From Microbispora hainanensis (GTDB lineage Bacteria > Actinomycetota > Actinomycetes > Streptosporangiales > Streptosporangiaceae), in contig NZ_VIRM01000037.1 in the NCBI RefSeq assembly GCF_006874475.1, positions 22,326 to 86,325 on the forward strand: a stretch of 64,000 bases of DNA, read 5' to 3'. The notes under the pieces are model-generated. The model searched no databases. It was not told the origin of the DNA and worked only from the letters and a program-made list of their open reading frames with translations. The position numbers and the translations under genes are program-made. Of the stretch, positions 15,983 through 25,221 are shown in pieces; within the stretch, counting starts at the first letter, position 1; each line of letters starts with the position of its first letter.

Positions 15983-18132
15983 TCGTTGGGCAGGATCGTC
16001 ACCGGCGTGTCGTCCCCTGGCATCGGACCTCCGTCGTCCCCGGTCGGGGGCGTCACGGACACCAGGCCGCGGCAGCTGTCGCCGCAGCCGCCGAACCGCG
16101 CGCTGTCGACGGGCGTGAAGTCCGTCGGCGGCACGTTGCGCAGCGCGCGCAGCATGGTGTCCTTCCAGATCGGGCCGGGGACGCTGGCGCCGAACACCGA
16201 GCCGTAATAACGGCCGCCGATCGTCACGCCGTTCAGCTTGTACTTCGACGTGCCGCGCGGGTCGCCGAGGCTGACCGCGCCGGCGAGGTCGGGGGTGAAC
16301 CCGGCGAACCAGGCGGAGGAGGAATCGTCGTTGGTCCCGGTCTTGCCCGCCGCGTCACGCCCGATGCCGCCGACCGCCGCCATCGTGCCCTTGGTCAGGA
16401 CGCCCGACAGGATGTGCGCCGCCGCGTCCGCCACCTCGGGGTCGACGGCCTGACGGCACTTGGGCCTGTAGCTGGTGGTCTTGCCGGTGCTGTCGGTGAT
16501 CTGGGTGATCGCCATCGGCGCGCAGTACTTGCCGCGCGCGCCGATCGCGGCGTACGCGTTGGCGACGGTCACCGGGTCCATCTCGTTGATGCCGAGCGTG
16601 AACGTCTCGAACTCCTTGAGCGGATTGCCGTCGGCCCGGTGGATGCCCAGCGACTTGGCCGTCTTGACCACGTCGCAGAGCCCGACCCGCTGCTCCAGCA
16701 TCATGAAGAACGTGTTGACCGAGTGCCAGGTGCCGGTCTGCAGGGTCAGCCAGCCGGGCGACCCCTCGTCGTTGGTGACCGTGTGGCTCGGGTCGCCGAT
16801 GGGCTGGCCCGCGCAGTTCTTGAACGTCGAGTAGGCCGGCGCGGTGTAGCCGGCGCCCGCGCTGAACCCGTCGTTGATCTTCATGCCCTGCTTCAACGCG
16901 GTGAGCAGGGTGAAGGTCTTGAAGGTCGAACCGGCCTGGAAGCCGATGCCGCCGCCGTGCGCGACGTCGGCCACGAGGTTGTAGGACACCTCGTTCTTGG
17001 TCTTGTGCGTCCCGTACGGACGGCTCGCGGCCATCGCCTTGATCGCCCCGGTGCCGGGCTGGACCAGCGCCTCGGCGGCCACGGGGTCGTCGGTCGGGTG
17101 CACCCACTTCCTGATCGCCGTGTCGGCGGCGGCCTGCATGGAGGGGTCGATCGTGGTCTTGATGGTCAGGCCGCCGCGGTTGAGGAACGCCAGGCGCTGC
17201 TTGGCCGTCTTGCCGAAGTCGGGATTGCTGAGGATCTCGTTGCGCACGTAGACGCAGAAGTACGGGTATTTGCTCGACTCGCAGCCGCCGGGCAGCGGGG
17301 TCCCCTTGTAGCCGAGCCGGGTCTTCTTCGCCTCGGCCGCCTGCTCCTTGGTGATCTTGTTGAGCTCGGCCATCCGGTCGAGCACGACGTTGCGCCGCTT
17401 CAGCAGCCGGTCGCGGCTGGTCTTGCCCAAGTTTGGGTCGGTGGCGTTGGGGTCCTGCACGGCTCCCGCCAGCGTCGCCGCCTGCGGCAGCGTCAGGTCC
17501 TTCGCGCTGACCCCGAAGAACCGCTTGGCCGCCGCCTCGACGCCGTACGCGCCCGCGCCGAAGTAGGCGATGTTGAGGTACTTCTCCAGGATCTGGTCCT
17601 TGGAGTACTTCTTCTCCACGCCCATCGCGTAGCGCAGCTCGTTGAGCTTGCGGGCGTAGCTGGGCGCCAGGGCATCGTTCTTCTCCTGCTCGGTCGTGGC
17701 GGCGTTGAGCAGCACCTGCTTGACGTACTGCTGGGTGATGGAGGAGCCGCCCTGGGCCACCCCGCCCGACTGCAGGTTCTTGGCCAGGGCGCGGATGGTG
17801 CCCTCGATGTCGATCGGCCCGTGCTGGTAGAAGCGGTAGTCCTCGATCGAGATGATGGCCGTCTTCATGATGTCGGCGATCCGGTCGAGCGGGACCACTT
17901 CGCGATACTGCTCGTAGAACCGCGCGATCTCGTGGCCCTTCACGTCCTGCACGACCGAGACCTGCGCCAGCGGAGGCTCGGCGAGGTCCCGAGGTTTCAG
18001 GCCCACGTCCTCGACGGCCGACACCACCCCGACGCCCGCGCCTCCCACCGCCGGCAACGCGATCCCCGCGACCAGCACGCCCGCCGCTGCTCCCATGGCG
18101 ACCAGGCGCAGCACGTTCCCCGTGGCGTTCAC
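15979..18132 (-). CDS. Class A penicillin-binding protein (glycosyltransferase/transpeptidase)
   Basis: Polymerises and cross-links peptidoglycan at the outer face of the membrane. A 717-residue bifunctional protein: N-terminal membrane anchor (about 8-30), GT51 domain with EDYRFYQHGPID (about 95) and GGSSITQQYVKQ, then the transpeptidase with SxxK in GSTFKT (about 400), SxN in SVN (about 471) and KTGT (about 595). The C-terminal tail is Pro/Gly/Asp-rich. GTG at 18132 has GGGAGG five bases upstream, better than the TTG at 18147. The class A beta-lactamase gene follows upstream on the same strand. Confidence 0.94.
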   Translation of the reverse strand: MNATGNVLRLVAMGAAAGVLVAGIALPAVGGAGVGVVSAVEDVGLKPRDLAEPPLAQVSVVQDVKGHEIARFYEQYREVVPLDRIADIMKTAIISIEDYRFYQHGPIDIEGTIRALAKNLQSGGVAQGGSSITQQYVKQVLLNAATTEQEKNDALAPSYARKLNELRYAMGVEKKYSKDQILEKYLNIAYFGAGAYGVEAAAKRFFGVSAKDLTLPQAATLAGAVQDPNATDPNLGKTSRDRLLKRRNVVLDRMAELNKITKEQAAEAKKTRLGYKGTPLPGGCESSKYPYFCVYVRNEILSNPDFGKTAKQRLAFLNRGGLTIKTTIDPSMQAAADTAIRKWVHPTDDPVAAEALVQPGTGAIKAMAASRPYGTHKTKNEVSYNLVADVAHGGGIGFQAGSTFKTFTLLTALKQGMKINDGFSAGAGYTAPAYSTFKNCAGQPIGDPSHTVTNDEGSPGWLTLQTGTWHSVNTFFMMLEQRVGLCDVVKTAKSLGIHRADGNPLKEFETFTLGINEMDPVTVANAYAAIGARGKYCAPMAITQITDSTGKTTSYRPKCRQAVDPEVADAAAHILSGVLTKGTMAAVGGIGRDAAGKTGTNDDSSSAWFAGFTPDLAGAVSLGDPRGTSKYKLNGVTIGGRYYGSVFGASVPGPIWKDTMLRALRNVPPTDFTPVDSARFGGCGDSCRGLVSVTPPTGDDGGPMPGDDTPVTILPND

Positions 18133-18205
18133 ACGAACCTCCCCCAAATGGCTATAGACAAGGTTATGGCGCTGTAAAACACGGTCGGCCCCATAACACG
18201 GTGGT

Positions 18206-19159
18206 TCACGAGAGCCGGCCGAGGCCGCGCGCGAGCAGGGTCGCCGTCCGGGCGACGACCGAGTCCGCGGTGGCGCCGTCGGCCGCCCGGCGGTTGGTGT
18301 AGATCGCCATGATGATCGGGGCGGCGTTCCCGGCCGGCCAGACGACGGCGATGTCGTTGGCGGTGCCGTACGTGCCGCCGGTGCCGGTCTTGTCGCCGAC
18401 GATCCACGTCTTGGGCAGCCCGGCGCGGATGCGCGCGTCGCCGGTCGTGTTGTCGCGCAGCCACCCGATCAGCCGGGACCGGTCCTTCGCGCCCAGCGCG
18501 CCGCCGGTCGTGAGCGCCCGCAGATCGCGGGCCACGGACGCGGGCGTGGTGGTGTCGCGCCTCTCCTTGGGCGACCAGACGTTGAGGTCGGTCTCCCAGC
18601 GGTCCAGCCGCGACACCGGGTCCTTGAGCGTGCGGAAGTAGCGGGTGAGTCCCCGTGGCCCGCCGATCCGCTTCAGCAGCATGTTCCCGGCGGTGTTGTC
18701 GCTGTAGATGATCGCCGCCCGGCACAGCTCGGCGAGCGTCATGCCGTCCTTCACGTGCTTGCCGGTCTCCGGCGAGTTCGACTTCACCTCGGCGGCCGTC
18801 CAGTGGACGACCTTCCGCGTCAGCTCCCGATCGGTCGTCCGGGCCAGCACCGCGCCCGCGGCCACCGCCTTGAAGGTGGACAACAGCGGGAACCGCTCGC
18901 CCGACCGGTAACCGATCGTCTTCCCGGTCGCCGTGTCGATCGCGTACGCGCCGATGCGGCCCTTGAACGACGCCTCCAGCTTGCGCAGCGCGGCGGTCAC
19001 GTCCGTCCGGGGCGCGGCGGCGTCAGGGAGCGCAGCGGTGGCAGCGGGCGCGGCGGCGGCAGGGAGCGCAGCGGGCACGGCGCCGGCCAGGAGGGAGCCG
19101 GCCAGGAGGGCGGCCGTGATCGTGGTGGCCTTCAGCGCGACCGAGGGTGTCCAAGTCAT
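18206..19159 (-). CDS. bla: Class A beta-lactamase
   Basis: A 317-residue secreted serine hydrolase. All active-site elements of class A are present: SxxK in LLSTFKAV (Ser about residue 93), SDN in IYSDNTAGN (about 153), the Glu of the omega loop in RWETDLN (about 188) and KTG in VGDKTGTGGTYG (about 255). The N-terminus has a signal peptide followed by an Ala/Pro-rich low-complexity stretch. It should hydrolyse beta-lactams outside the cell. It precedes a penicillin-binding protein gene on the same strand, 73 bases away. AAGGA lies upstream of the ATG. Confidence 0.94.
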   Translation of the reverse strand: MTWTPSVALKATTITAALLAGSLLAGAVPAALPAAAAPAATAALPDAAAPRTDVTAALRKLEASFKGRIGAYAIDTATGKTIGYRSGERFPLLSTFKAVAAGAVLARTTDRELTRKVVHWTAAEVKSNSPETGKHVKDGMTLAELCRAAIIYSDNTAGNMLLKRIGGPRGLTRYFRTLKDPVSRLDRWETDLNVWSPKERRDTTTPASVARDLRALTTGGALGAKDRSRLIGWLRDNTTGDARIRAGLPKTWIVGDKTGTGGTYGTANDIAVVWPAGNAAPIIMAIYTNRRAADGATADSVVARTATLLARGLGRLS

Positions 19160-19280
19160 GACATGTCCTTGCTCTCGTGCGTCACAGGGGCGTTAGACGC
19201 AGGAGCCAAGCAAAGTGTTCGGACCATGTCCAATATTCATATGGAGCACCGACCGATATGCGTTCCCGTATAGAACCAGC

Positions 19281-20393
19281 TCACAACGGCGGGGCGAATT
19301 CGCGGCCGGCCGCGAGGAGATCGTCCACGACCCGCACAGCGGTGGCCAGCCGCTCCTCGGGCGGCCCGGAGACGACCACGTGCGGCAGCCCGCGATCGGC
19401 CAGCTCCGCGCGCATCCGGCGGTCCATGCCGTGCCGCACGTGCTCGCCGTCGCGCCAGCCGTCCTGCTCGAACGGCACGCCGTCCACGGACGTGTGGATC
19501 CACAGGTCGTGCCGGGCCCGTTCGTGGACGCGCAGGACCTCGGAGCTCACCGCGCCGAGATAGCGCTCGTGCCACAGCGCGGTGGCGAGCGCGTCGGTGT
19601 CGCAGAACAGCACGGGAGACCCGGTCCGCGCCGCCGCCTCCTCCCAGCCGAGCTGGCGGTGGGCGATCAGCCTGAACTCCTCCGGCCGCCACTCCAGGTC
19701 GTCGAGCCACGGCTCCGGCGCTCCCGCCGCCTTGGCCGTACGGCGAGCCAGCGCGAGCTTCTCCTCGCAGTAGGTCCTGCCATACTCGGGCACCCACCGG
19801 GTCGCGGCCCAGACTCCGCCGCGTGCCGCGTAGTGGGCGGCCAGCGCGCGGGCGAGCGTGGTGGTGCCGGTGGACTCGGCCCCGAGGACGACCACCCGCC
19901 GGGCGAGGTGGGCGCGTACGGCGGGGCTCAGCCAGGGCCACGCGGACACCGGGTCGTCGCGGACCATCGTCCCGCTGACCGGATAACGGATCCGGTCCGG
20001 GTCGACCGCCACGTGCGCGCCGCCGAACCTGCGGGCCAGCTCGGGCCCGTACGCCTCGGAGGAGAAGACGGCGTCGACATCGGGCGCGAGGCCGCCGTGG
20101 GCCAGCGCCAGCGCGTGCCGGAAGACCTCGACGTGCGCGGCCCAGACCTCCGGGTCGTCGTAGTCGATCTCTATGTCGTCCACGACCGGGGCCACGACCA
20201 CGTGGGGCTGCGGGTGCGCCTCGCGCAGCCACGCCGTACGCAGGGCGAGCGGGATGCTCTCCACGCTGCTGGCGGCGACGACCACCGTGACCAGCGCGCA
20301 CCGCTCGGCGGCGGTGTCGACGAGATGGTGGTGGCCGGCGTGGGGCGGGTAGAACTTGCCGATCACCAGCCCGTGCGCGTATCGCGGGCTCAC
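19281..20393 (-). CDS. nadR: NadR-like NMN adenylyltransferase / ribosylnicotinamide kinase
   Basis: A 370-residue two-domain enzyme for NAD salvage. The N-terminal nucleotidyltransferase domain has GKFYPPHAGHH (about 12-22) and the C-terminal SGTMVRDDP motif (about 138). The second domain starts with a P-loop-like VLGAESTGTTTLARAL (about 172-187), in which the usual Walker lysine position is Thr. GTG at 20393 overlaps the pnuC stop as GTGA, so translation is coupled. PnuC imports ribosylnicotinamide, which this protein would phosphorylate and adenylate to NAD. No DNA-binding domain is present, unlike enteric NadR. Confidence 0.88.
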   Translation of the reverse strand: MSPRYAHGLVIGKFYPPHAGHHHLVDTAAERCALVTVVVAASSVESIPLALRTAWLREAHPQPHVVVAPVVDDIEIDYDDPEVWAAHVEVFRHALALAHGGLAPDVDAVFSSEAYGPELARRFGGAHVAVDPDRIRYPVSGTMVRDDPVSAWPWLSPAVRAHLARRVVVLGAESTGTTTLARALAAHYAARGGVWAATRWVPEYGRTYCEEKLALARRTAKAAGAPEPWLDDLEWRPEEFRLIAHRQLGWEEAAARTGSPVLFCDTDALATALWHERYLGAVSSEVLRVHERARHDLWIHTSVDGVPFEQDGWRDGEHVRHGMDRRMRAELADRGLPHVVVSGPPEERLATAVRVVDDLLAAGREFAPPL

Positions 20394-21040
20394 CGCGTCA
20401 CCACCGGAGCGGCGGCGGGCCGGGCGGCCGGGTCGCGCCGCCACGCGAGCAGCCCGGCCACGCACAGCGCGAGGAACAGCACGTAGAGCACGCTGGTGAG
20501 GTAGAGCTCCTTGTAGGCGTAAAGGGGGATGTAGACCAGGTCGACCGTGATCCACAGCCACCACGACTCCACCCGCTTGCGGCACTGGCCGTAGGTCGCC
20601 ATGAGCGACAGCGCGGTCGTCAGGGCGTCCCAGAACGGCACGGCCGAGTTGGTCCAGGTCGTCAGTGCGGCGGTGAGCAGCGCGGTCACCGCGGCACCCG
20701 CGAGCACGAGCCACCCCCACTCCGCGCGGCCGGTCCTGGTGACCGTGAGCGTGGTCCGCCCGGCCCCGCCGTACAGCCACTGCCACCAGCCGTACAGGCC
20801 GAGGAGCACGTAGACGATCTGCAGGGCCGCGTCGGCGTACAGGCCCACGGCGAGGAAGACGAGGCCGAGCAGGACGACGTTGGCGACGCCGATCGGCCAG
20901 TTCCACACGTGCTGGCGGACCACCAGCCAGACGGTGAGCGCCCCTGTCGCGAAGCCGAGCAGCTCGGCCCAGCTCGTCGAAACGCCACCAAGGGTGATGG
21001 CGGGCTCCAGGAGGGGCCCCAGCAGATCGGTCAGCGCCAC
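20390..21040 (-). CDS. pnuC: Nicotinamide riboside transporter PnuC
   Basis: A 216-residue membrane protein with seven predicted spans and the family motifs WNWPIGVANV (about residue 46) and QCRKRVESWWLWI (about 155). PnuC takes up nicotinamide riboside, trapped in the cell by phosphorylation; the coupled nadR gene supplies that kinase. GTG at 21040 is chosen since AAGGAGG stands five bases before it; the frame stays open to a GTG at 21061. A 17-bp palindrome overlaps the region just upstream. Confidence 0.9.
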   Translation of the reverse strand: MALTDLLGPLLEPAITLGGVSTSWAELLGFATGALTVWLVVRQHVWNWPIGVANVVLLGLVFLAVGLYADAALQIVYVLLGLYGWWQWLYGGAGRTTLTVTRTGRAEWGWLVLAGAAVTALLTAALTTWTNSAVPFWDALTTALSLMATYGQCRKRVESWWLWITVDLVYIPLYAYKELYLTSVLYVLFLALCVAGLLAWRRDPAARPAAAPVVTR

Positions 21041-21053
21041 CACGGCCTCCTTA

Positions 21054-21070
21054 ATCGTCACTGTGACGAT
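21054..21070. promoter_or_regulatory. 17-bp perfect palindrome upstream of pnuC-nadR, probable operator
   Basis: ATCGTCACTGTGACGAT is a perfect inverted repeat around one central base, placed just before the AAGGAGG box of pnuC. A second inverted pair (CGTGATC ... GATCACG) lies 11 bases further upstream. Position and symmetry fit a repressor site; the regulator is not identified. Confidence 0.5.
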
Positions 21071-21216
21071 AACAAGGGATCGTGATCAGCGATAGAGCGG
21101 CGGATCACGAGAGGAAACCGGCCGGCGCCCGGCGTGAAGGCGATGCAAGAGCCGGTGCGCGCGAGCAAACGGATGTTAGCTTTGCCCACAGAAGTGGTCA
21201 ATGACGATTTCGCAGA

Positions 21217-21582
21217 CTATTTCGCGCGGACCGAATCAATGGCGTAACCGACGGCCGCCCCCACCGCGTACCAGAACAGGTCGGGGGCGTTGAACGTCGT
21301 GCCGAGCACCAGCCGCGCCAGTGTGCTGTGCGCCGACAGCTCGGCCGGCACTCCGGTGAGCTGAGCGAACTCCACCAGCCAGCTCACCGCGAGCGCCACG
21401 GCCGTCACCGCGAACGGCCGGGCGCGCGGCGCGACCACGACGACCAGCGCGTACACGAGGAGGGTGTAGAGGAGGTCGCCCGCATACTTGGCGACCGCGC
21501 CGGGCAGCAGCGCCCGGACCGCCAGGCCGGCGGCCACCACCACGACGGCGGCGGCCAGGGCGGCGAGTCGGCGATGCGGCAT
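21217..21582 (-). CDS. DUF2809 family membrane protein
   Basis: A 121-residue integral membrane protein with four predicted hydrophobic spans and the DUF2809 signatures WLVEFAQL (about 68) and LVLGTTFNAPDLFWYAVG (about 91-108). Function is unknown for the whole family, sometimes placed near the VanZ-like group. It is transcribed away from the subtilase gene, from a shared upstream region, and is not obviously linked to pnuC-nadR, which lies downstream on the same strand after a gap of about 155 bases. Confidence 0.85.
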   Translation of the reverse strand: MPHRRLAALAAAVVVVAAGLAVRALLPGAVAKYAGDLLYTLLVYALVVVVAPRARPFAVTAVALAVSWLVEFAQLTGVPAELSAHSTLARLVLGTTFNAPDLFWYAVGAAVGYAIDSVRAK

Positions 21583-21698
21583 CCCGGCACCCTATCGGGA
21601 ACCCCAGCGCGACCCACGCCCCCATACAAAGCGAAAAATCACATCATGGAACGATCTAGCCGGAAAAAAGAAGGCTAGTTAAACTCCGAGTCAGCTTC

Positions 21699-21772
21699 GG
21701 CCACCCGTCTCGGGTGGCCGTTCGCTCGTCGCCCAACGGGGAGGGCCGTGCCCTCCCATGCCCGTGGGCGAC
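21699..21772 (+). promoter_or_regulatory. Strongly structured 5' leader of the subtilase gene
   Basis: Two hairpins stand side by side. The first is an 8-bp perfect stem (21699-21706 with 21712-21719). The second is a stacked stem: 21728-21735 with 21765-21772, 21737-21740 with 21761-21764 and 21741-21746 with 21750-21755. They lie in the divergent promoter region and would be in the subtilase transcript. No known riboswitch class was recognised. Confidence 0.5.
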
Positions 21773-21826
21773 ACGGCTCCTCCACGCCCGGGACGGCGAG
21801 ACATCACCGGTCTCCATGGAGGTGTC

Positions 21827-24800
21827 GTGTCGAAGAAGCCCCCACCTGCCTACGTACGGACCACAGCCGTCGTCGTCGGCCTCGGCCTCGTGACGGCGAT
21901 GATCCCGGCGGCCTCCGCCGCCGCGGACCCCACTCCCACCCCGTCGCGGTCGTGGAGCGCCACGGCCGTGCCGGACGCCGAGCGCGTGCAGGGCGCCAAG
22001 TCGGACAGCGGCCGGCTCGCCAAGAGCGACGCGGCGCTGCTCGCGTCGAAGTCGCCGGCGCGGACGAGCGTCGTCGTGAAGCTCGACTACGACGCGCTCG
22101 CGGCCTACAAGGGCGGCCTGCCGGGGCTCCCCGGCACCAGCCCTTCGGTCACCGGGAAGTCGCTCAACCTGAAGAGCGGCGACGCGGCGAAGTACCAGAA
22201 GCACATCGAGGGCATCGAGAACACCTTCCTCGGCGAGCTGGGCAAGAAGATCCCCGCCGCCGCGGTGGGGCAACGGCTCCGCACGGTCTACGGCGGCATC
22301 GCCCTGACGCTGCCCGCCGACAAGGCCGCCGACCTGCTGCGGCTGCCCGGCGTGGCGGCCGTGCAGGAGGACAAACGGGAGCAGCCGCTCACCGACTCCA
22401 GCCCCGCGTTCATCGGCGCGACCACCGTCTACGACCAGCTCGGCGGCGCGAAGTCGTCGGGCAAGGGCGTCATCGTCGGCATCCTGGACACCGGCGCCTG
22501 GCCGGAGCACCCGTCGTTCGCCGACCCGGGAACGCTCCCGGCTCCCCCGCCGAAGGCCGACGGCACCCCGCGTACGTGCGACTTCGGCGACAACCCGCTG
22601 ACCCCGGCGGCCGACCCCTTCGCGTGCAACCACAAGCTGATCTCCGGCGAGCCGTTCCTGGAGACGTACAACGCGGTGGTCGGCGGGGAGGTGTACCCGG
22701 ACAGCGCCCGTGACTCCAACGGCCACGGGACGCACACCGCCTCGACGTCGGCGGGCGGGCCGGTCGACCACGCCAACCCGCTCGGCATCGACCGCGGGGC
22801 GATCCACGGCATCGCGCCCGCCGCCCACGTCGCGGTCTACAAGGTCTGCGGCGCGGAGGGCTGCTACCAGTCCGACTCGGCGGCCGCCGTGGCGCAGGCG
22901 ATCGCCGACGGCGTACGGGTGATCAACTTCTCGGTGGGCGGCGGCGCCGACCCCTACAGCGACCCGGTCGAGCTGGCGTTCCTCGACGCGTACGCGGCGG
23001 GCGTGTTCGTGTCGGCCTCGGCGGGCAACTCGGGACCTGACGCCGCGACGACCGACCACCGCGGCCCGTGGGTGACCACGGTGGCGGCCTCGACGCAGAG
23101 CCGCACCTACCAGTCGACGATCACGCTGACCGGCGGGCCGTCGATCAAGGGCGCGTCGATCACCCAGGGCGTCGCGTCGCCGCTGCCCGTGGTGCTCGCG
23201 TCGGCCCCGCCGTACAACGACCCGCTGTGCGTCAACCCGGCGCCTCCGGGGCTGTTCACCGGAAAGATCGTCGCCTGTGAGCGCGGCCCCAACCGGGTGC
23301 TCAAGGGGTTCGCGGTCAAGCAGGGCGGCGCCGCGGGCATGATCCTCTACAACTCCTCGCCGCTCGACGTCATGACCGACAACCACTGGCTGCCGGCCGT
23401 GCACATCGACAAGCCGGAGACCGACGCGCTGCTCGCCTGGCTGAGCACGCACCCGGGCGGCACGGCGAGCTTCACCCAGGGCGTGAAGAGCACCTGGCAG
23501 GGCGACGCGATGACGACGTTCTCCTCGCGCGGCCCGGGCGGCGACTTCCTCAAGCCGGACGTCACCGCGCCCGGCCTGCACATCCTGGCGGGCACCACCC
23601 CGACCCCCGAATCGCCGCTGGAAGGTCCTTCGGGCAACCTCTACCAGGTCATCGCGGGCACCTCGATGTCGTCGCCGCACGTCGCGGGCGCGGGCGCGCT
23701 CGTGTTCGCGCTGCACCCCGACTGGACGCCGGGCCAGGTCAAGTCGGCCCTGGAGACCACCGCCACGACCAAGGTCACCAAGCAGGACCGGACCACCCCG
23801 GCCGACCCGTTCGACTACGGCGGCGGCCGCATCGACCTGACCAAGGCGGGCGACGCGGGCCTGACCCTCGACGAGACCGCGGCCGGCTACGCCGCCTCGG
23901 CCGCCGACCCGCTGAACCGGATCGACCTCAACCTCCCGTCGGTCAACGCGCCCGTCATGCCGGGCGTGATCAGCGCCAAGCGCACGCTCGTCAACGCGAC
24001 CGGCAAAACGCTGGTCTACACCGCGACCGGCACGACCGTCAGCGGGGCGAACATCACCGTGCTGCCGCCGCTGTTCACGGTCAAGCCGGGCAAGAGCCAG
24101 AAGATCACGATCCTGATCACCGCGCCGGACCTGCCCGACGGGCAGTACTTCGGTCAGGTGAACCTCAAGCAGGTCGGCGGCAAGCGGGAGCAGCACCTCC
24201 CGGTGGCCTTCTTCCGGCAGGAGGGCGACGTGCCGATCGATCAGACCTGCGCCCCGAGCACGATCACCAAGAACACGGGCGCGTCCACCTGCACGGTCAC
24301 GGTCCAGAACAACACGCTGGAGGACGCCGACGTCACCGCGCTCAGCACGCTGGACGCGAAGCTGCGGCTCACCGGCGTCACGGGCGCGACCAAGATCGGC
24401 AGTCAGATCGTGACGACCAGGAGCACGCTCCCGGGCAAGCAGCCGGACAAGCCGGGCATCGCCCCCGGCGCGACCCCGGCCGGCTACCTGCCGCTCGCGG
24501 CCTTCGGCATCGCCCCCATCCCCATCGGCGACGAGGAGGCGCTCAACTTCACCGTCCCGGCGTTCACCTACGCCGGCCGCACGTACACCAGGATCGGCGT
24601 CGTCTCCGACGGCTACACGGTCGCGGGCGGCACGAACGGCTCGGCGGACATCCAGTTCGCCCCGCAGACGCTCCCCGACGCCGCGCCGCCGAACGGCGTG
24701 CTCGCGTCGTACTGGACCGACCTGAACGGCGAGGGCGCCCCCGGCGTCTACGTCGCCAGCCTGACCGACGGGGTGAACAGGTGGCTCGTGGTCGAGTGGC

Positions 24801-25156
24801 AGGTCTACCTGTACGGCACGAACAGCCTGAAGGTCTTCCAGCAGTGGATCGGGCTCAACGGCACCGAGGACATCTCGTACGCCTACGACCCGGGCAACCT
24901 GCCCGGTGACCCGGGGGCGGCCTACGGCCTGACCGTCGGCGCCGAGAACGCGGACGGCACCGCGGGCAGCCAGATCAGCGGCCCGCCCACGCAGGACTAC
25001 CGGATCACCAGCACGCCGGGCGCCCCCGGCGGCACGCTCACCTACTCGTTCACGGTCAAGGGCGTGTCCTCGGGCACCGGCACCGTCACGACCGGCACCT
25101 CCACTCCCCAGGTGAAGGGCATCACGGTCGAGGTCGACAAGATCACCGTTCAGTAG
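21827..25156 (+). CDS. Secreted S8 family serine peptidase (subtilase)
   Basis: A 1109-residue exported protease. After a signal peptide (about 1-32) come an inhibitor-I9-like propeptide and the S8 catalytic domain: Asp in VGILDTGAWPEH (about 220), His in SNGHGTHTAS (about 300) and Ser in AGTSMSSPHVAG (about 613). A PA-type insertion lies between His and Ser (about 440-560). Fibronectin-III-like and beta-sandwich C-terminal domains fill about 680-1109, as in plant-like cucumisin subtilases. GTG at 21827 has GGAGG four bases upstream; an ATG at 21758 sits inside a stable hairpin and is less likely. A long terminator follows. Confidence 0.93.
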   Translation: MSKKPPPAYVRTTAVVVGLGLVTAMIPAASAAADPTPTPSRSWSATAVPDAERVQGAKSDSGRLAKSDAALLASKSPARTSVVVKLDYDALAAYKGGLPGLPGTSPSVTGKSLNLKSGDAAKYQKHIEGIENTFLGELGKKIPAAAVGQRLRTVYGGIALTLPADKAADLLRLPGVAAVQEDKREQPLTDSSPAFIGATTVYDQLGGAKSSGKGVIVGILDTGAWPEHPSFADPGTLPAPPPKADGTPRTCDFGDNPLTPAADPFACNHKLISGEPFLETYNAVVGGEVYPDSARDSNGHGTHTASTSAGGPVDHANPLGIDRGAIHGIAPAAHVAVYKVCGAEGCYQSDSAAAVAQAIADGVRVINFSVGGGADPYSDPVELAFLDAYAAGVFVSASAGNSGPDAATTDHRGPWVTTVAASTQSRTYQSTITLTGGPSIKGASITQGVASPLPVVLASAPPYNDPLCVNPAPPGLFTGKIVACERGPNRVLKGFAVKQGGAAGMILYNSSPLDVMTDNHWLPAVHIDKPETDALLAWLSTHPGGTASFTQGVKSTWQGDAMTTFSSRGPGGDFLKPDVTAPGLHILAGTTPTPESPLEGPSGNLYQVIAGTSMSSPHVAGAGALVFALHPDWTPGQVKSALETTATTKVTKQDRTTPADPFDYGGGRIDLTKAGDAGLTLDETAAGYAASAADPLNRIDLNLPSVNAPVMPGVISAKRTLVNATGKTLVYTATGTTVSGANITVLPPLFTVKPGKSQKITILITAPDLPDGQYFGQVNLKQVGGKREQHLPVAFFRQEGDVPIDQTCAPSTITKNTGASTCTVTVQNNTLEDADVTALSTLDAKLRLTGVTGATKIGSQIVTTRSTLPGKQPDKPGIAPGATPAGYLPLAAFGIAPIPIGDEEALNFTVPAFTYAGRTYTRIGVVSDGYTVAGGTNGSADIQFAPQTLPDAAPPNGVLASYWTDLNGEGAPGVYVASLTDGVNRWLVVEWQVYLYGTNSLKVFQQWIGLNGTEDISYAYDPGNLPGDPGAAYGLTVGAENADGTAGSQISGPPTQDYRITSTPGAPGGTLTYSFTVKGVSSGTGTVTTGTSTPQVKGITVEVDKITVQ

Positions 25157-25172
25157 AGTTCCGGGGCTTTCG

Positions 25173-25208
25173 GAGGGCCCGGCGGACATGCGTGTCCGCC
25201 GGGCCCTC
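25173..25208. terminator. Bidirectional terminator
   Basis: A perfect 16-bp stem (25173-25188 with 25193-25208) and a TGCG tetraloop between the converging subtilase and kinase genes. There is no T-tract on either side, as is usual in this GC-rich background. Confidence 0.75.
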
Positions 25209-25221
25209 GTGTCGTCAGGGC

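Noticed and set aside
21656..25189. 1177-codon open frame antisense to the subtilase gene
   Set aside because: Mirror frame of a high-GC gene; Arg/Gly/Val/Asp-rich without any domain.
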